This document shows positions 13,483 to 15,643 of a DNA stretch of 15,643 bases, piece by piece. How positions within the stretch are numbered: position 1 is the stretch's first letter; every line of letters starts with the position of its first letter. Source of the stretch: CAG-841 sp963656825 (GTDB lineage: Bacteria > Bacillota > Clostridia > Oscillospirales > CAG-272); contig CAVKJG010000043.1 in NCBI GenBank assembly GCA_963656825.1, positions 1-15,643 on the forward strand. Reading direction: 5' to 3'. The position numbers were made by a program, and so were the translations under genes. Under the pieces are notes generated by a model. That model was not told the origin of the DNA. It saw only the letters and a program-made list of their open reading frames with translations, and ran no database searches.

Positions 13483-13520
13483 AGCCGCCGATATTTTATC
13501 GGCAGCTTTTTTATTTTTTT
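13483..13520 (+). terminator. Riboswitch expression-platform terminator upstream of agcS
   Basis: Stem AGC-C-GCCGATA / TATCGGC-A-GCT (10 bp with one C-A mismatch), loop TTT, then TTTTTATTTTTTT. It lies between the aptamer and the agcS ribosome binding site (13525-13530), so transcription must pass it to reach the gene. Confidence 0.85.
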
Positions 13521-13538
13521 ATTCAGGAGGAAAACAAA

Positions 13539-14909
13539 ATGGACGCGGTACTCGGCATAGTATCAAAAATCAACTCTTATCTTTCGGATTATATTCTGAT
13601 AATCCTTCTCGTCGGCGTGGGACTGTTTTTCACGGTAAAAACGCGCTTTGTTCAGGTGCGCTGCTTCGGCGAGGGAATGAAAAAGGTTTTCGGCAGTATA
13701 AGCCTCAGGGGCGGAAAACAGAAAAGCGGACTTACATCGTTTCAGGCACTTGCGACGGCAATAGCCGCTCAGGTCGGAACGGGAAATATCGTCGGAGCCT
13801 GCGGCGCTATTCTTATCGGCGGTCCCGGCGCGATATTCTGGATGTGGATAATAGCGTTTTTCGGTATGGCAACGATATATGCCGAAGCCACTCTCGCAAT
13901 AAAAACAAGAAAAACGGACAGCGACGGCACCGTACACGGCGGCCCCGTTTATTACATAAAGAAAGCCTTTGGCGGCACCTTCGGCAAAATACTCGCCGGC
14001 TTTTTTGCCGTTGCGACAATACTTGCGCTCGGATTTATGGGCAGTATGGTTCAGTCGAACTCAATAGGCTCGACATTCAGCACGGCTTTCGGCGTTCCGT
14101 CATGGATTATCGGAGCGGCGGTCGCCGCAATATCGGCTTTTATATTCATCGGCGGACTTAACCGCGTAGCCTCCGTAACGGAAAAAATCGTGCCCGTAAT
14201 GGCACTGCTTTATATCGTCGGCGGACTTGTTATAATCTGCGCGAGAATAAAATATATCCCCGAAACCTTCGGTATGATATTCGGATATGCCTTCAAGCCT
14301 CAGGCTATAATCGGCGGAAGCGCGGGCTATGCGCTCAAAACCGCAATAAGTCAGGGCGCAAAGCGCGGACTTTTCTCAAACGAAGCCGGTATGGGCTCGA
14401 CTCCTCACGCGCACGCGATGGCAAACGTAAAAGATCCTCACGAGCAGGGCGTGGTGGCGATGGTCGGCTTGTTTATAGATACCTTCGTCGCTCTTACAAT
14501 GACGGCACTTGTGGTTATTTCAACTCTCTATGCCGGCGGCGGAATTCTTGCGTCCGGCGCGGCGGAGGGCATTGACAAAACAAATATGGCGCAGATAGCC
14601 TTCGGAAAAATATTCGGCGCGCAGGCAGGCAGTATTTTCGTTGCGGTAAGCCTTTTCTTCTTTGCGTTCACAACAATTCTCGGCTGGAATTTCTTCGGCA
14701 AGATAAATATGATATATCTCTTCGGCAAAAAATCCGTGAAAATATATTCCGTCGTTGCCGTGGCTTTTATTTTCACAGGCTCGGTGCTTTCAAACGATCT
14801 TGTATGGGAGCTTACCGATATGTTCAATCAGCTAATGGTAATTCCAAACGTCATGGCGCTTGTCGCGCTCTCGAAAATGATAACCGCTCCGATGAAAAAA
14901 GCAAAATAA
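13539..14909 (+). CDS. agcS: Sodium:alanine/glycine symporter, AgcS family
   Basis: A 456-residue membrane transporter that imports alanine or glycine with Na+. Family signatures are AAQVGTGNIVGACGAILIGG (77-96) and the sodium:alanine symporter pattern GGPGAIFWMWIIAFFG (94-109). KRGLFSNEAGMGSTPHAHAM and several further membrane helices follow, ending in a short basic cytoplasmic tail. I chose ATG 13539 because a full AGGAGG (13525-13530) lies 8 nt upstream and the N-terminus matches the family. The in-frame extension back to 13329 would translate the riboswitch. The glycine riboswitch in its leader makes glycine the likely physiological substrate or signal. Confidence 0.95.
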   Translation: MDAVLGIVSKINSYLSDYILIILLVGVGLFFTVKTRFVQVRCFGEGMKKVFGSISLRGGKQKSGLTSFQALATAIAAQVGTGNIVGACGAILIGGPGAIFWMWIIAFFGMATIYAEATLAIKTRKTDSDGTVHGGPVYYIKKAFGGTFGKILAGFFAVATILALGFMGSMVQSNSIGSTFSTAFGVPSWIIGAAVAAISAFIFIGGLNRVASVTEKIVPVMALLYIVGGLVIICARIKYIPETFGMIFGYAFKPQAIIGGSAGYALKTAISQGAKRGLFSNEAGMGSTPHAHAMANVKDPHEQGVVAMVGLFIDTFVALTMTALVVISTLYAGGGILASGAAEGIDKTNMAQIAFGKIFGAQAGSIFVAVSLFFFAFTTILGWNFFGKINMIYLFGKKSVKIYSVVAVAFIFTGSVLSNDLVWELTDMFNQLMVIPNVMALVALSKMITAPMKKAK

Positions 14910-14961
14910 ACGCCGGAAATTCCGACGGAAGAAGCCGTATCGCGGTAATCGGTGTGCAGAC

Positions 14962-14990
14962 CGAAAAATTTTATGATTTTTCGTTTTTCC
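14962..14990 (+). terminator. Weak candidate terminator after agcS
   Basis: An 8-bp AT-rich stem, CGAAAAAT / ATTTTTCG, with a 6-nt loop, followed by TTTTTCC. The stem is weak (two GC pairs), so read-through into greA is possible. No better candidate is seen between 14910 and 15044. Confidence 0.4.
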
Positions 14991-14992
14991 GA

Positions 14993-15021
14993 TTGCAAAA
15001 TCGCGCAAGCCGTCGTATAAT
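14993..15021 (+). promoter_or_regulatory. Sigma-A-type promoter of greA
   Basis: TTGCAA (14993-14998), 17-bp spacer, TATAAT (15016-15021), no TG extension. The leader is about 20 nt. Confidence 0.75.
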
Positions 15022-15044
15022 AGCAAGCAAGGAAGGTGATTGTT

Positions 15045-15548
15045 ATGCACGACGAGCTTACAAAGGTAGACATAAAGAAAATGCAGGAAGAAATAGAGTA
15101 TCGCCGTAATATCCTTGCGCCGAAGCTTCGCGAGGAGGTGCGTCAGGCGCGCGAGCTCGGAGATCTCAGCGAAAACTTTGAATATCACGCCGCGCGACGT
15201 GAAATGAACAAAAATGCGGGCAGAATAAATTATCTGCAGAAAATGATAGATACGGCGGTCGTTATCTCGCCCGAATCAAAGGAGGATTCCGTAGGACTTT
15301 TCGATACGGTTACCCTTTATCTGGAAGAGGACGACGAGGAAATGACGATAACGATAGTCACAACTCTTCGTCAGAACTCGCTGAAAAATCTTATAAGCAA
15401 GGAATCCCCGATAGGAAAGGTGCTTCTCGGCAAAAAGGTCGGAGAAAGAATTTTTGTCCGCGTCAGCGACGATTACGGCTATTATGCGGTCGTCCGCAAA
15501 ATAGAAAAAGGCACAGACGACGAATCCCTCGAAATAAGTCCGTATTAA
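15045..15548 (+). CDS. greA: Transcription elongation factor GreA
   Basis: GreA enters the RNA polymerase secondary channel and stimulates cleavage of backtracked RNA. The 167-residue product has the N-terminal coiled coil (about 1-75) with the acidic tip LGDLSENFEYHAARRE, where D40 and E43 match the catalytic D41 and E44 of E. coli. The C-terminal FKBP-like domain includes SPIGKVLLGKKVGERIFV. The start is ATG 15045 with AAGGAAGG (15029-15036) 8 nt upstream; the GTG at 15036 overlaps that site and was rejected. The Asp/Glu-rich LEEDDEEMTITIV is a small deviation in the C-terminal domain. It is monocistronic with its own promoter and terminator. Confidence 0.93.
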   Translation: MHDELTKVDIKKMQEEIEYRRNILAPKLREEVRQARELGDLSENFEYHAARREMNKNAGRINYLQKMIDTAVVISPESKEDSVGLFDTVTLYLEEDDEEMTITIVTTLRQNSLKNLISKESPIGKVLLGKKVGERIFVRVSDDYGYYAVVRKIEKGTDDESLEISPY

Positions 15549-15550
15549 AC

Positions 15551-15579
15551 AAAAAATCCCGCTCGTGCGGGATTTTTTT
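15551..15579. terminator. Terminator of greA, probably bidirectional
   Basis: A 12-bp perfect stem, AAAAAATCCCGC / GCGGGATTTTTT, with loop TCGT. T-tracts on both strands mean it could also end a minus-strand gene entering from the right edge. Confidence 0.95.
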
Positions 15580-15643
15580 GCTTTTAATTTATCCCGCTTC
15601 CGCGGGCAATTTGCAGGGCTTTATTTTATAAGCTCTGCCGCTA
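15580..15643 (-). other. Right edge: second hairpin and possible 3' end of a minus-strand gene
   Basis: A second hairpin, CCCGC / GCGGG with loop TTCC (15593-15606), has the same ATCCCGC left arm as the greA terminator. On the minus strand two frames reach the edge open. One ends in ...AAELIK-stop (TAA at 15623-15621), a typical protein ending. The other ends at about 15591-15593. Which, if either, is coding cannot be decided from so few codons. Confidence 0.3.

Noticed and set aside
13329..13538. 70-codon N-terminal extension of agcS
   Set aside because: It translates the glycine riboswitch and terminator; the AGGAGG before 13539 fixes the start.
1..15643. Search for CRISPR repeats, insertion sequences, att sites or prophage genes
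   Set aside because: No regularly spaced repeats, transposase or integrase motifs, or terminal inverted repeats were seen; the content is core chromosomal genes.

Overview
This window reads as ordinary chromosome from a spore-forming member of the Bacillota, class Clostridia, probably an uncultured gut-type Oscillospirales/Eubacteriales lineage. The evidence is the spore-maturation pair spmA-spmB, a short clostridial AbrB-type regulator, a DUF975 membrane protein, an AgcS symporter behind a glycine riboswitch, strong AGGAGG-like ribosome binding sites, sigma-A-type promoters, and middling GC with heavy use of ATA and AAA codons. The exact genus cannot be named from the sequence. I see no phage, transposon, CRISPR array, plasmid or defence island, and no clearly new multi-gene system.

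Layout. (1) 1-390: the 3' end of a GH3 beta-glucosidase-like gene, apparently frameshifted near base 137, then a terminator and the asnA promoter. (2) 390-1397: asnA (+), facing a convergent minus-strand unit across a shared bidirectional terminator. (3) 1474-5155 (-): recG (TTG start) followed 16 nt later by a TIM-barrel glycosidase-like gene with no signal peptide. (4) 5189-5263: a compact divergent promoter region for recG and for hisS-aspS-RNHCP, the latter running + to 8756 and ending in a 16-bp terminator hairpin. (5) 8822-9067 (-): AbrB-like regulator. (6) 9296-10419: overlapping spmA-spmB (+), converging with a cyclophilin lipoprotein gene (-) whose probable terminator lies inside spmB. 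(7) 11219-12100: a lipoprotein of unknown function with a C-terminal InlB-like repeat. (8) 12205-12403: tRNA-Thr(TGT) and tRNA-Tyr(GTA). (9) 12589-13188: DUF975 membrane protein. (10) 13273-14909: promoter, single-aptamer glycine riboswitch, terminator and an AgcS sodium/amino-acid symporter. (11) 15045-15548: greA and its terminator. The last 65 bases may hold the 3' end of another minus-strand gene.

How the genes relate. Most of the content is information processing: amino-acid and aminoacyl-tRNA supply (asnA, hisS, aspS, two tRNAs), transcription (greA, abrB-like) and DNA repair (recG). To this are added sporulation (spmAB) and envelope functions (two lipoproteins, DUF975, AgcS). Nearly every transcription unit has a recognisable 17-bp-spaced sigma-A-type promoter, often with an extended -10, and a long palindromic A-tract/T-tract terminator. 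The points most worth a second look are the riboswitch with its remnant ('ghost') upstream helix, the frameshifted GH3 tail, the terminator embedded in spmB, the recG-linked cytoplasmic glycosidase-like protein, and the InlB-repeat lipoprotein.
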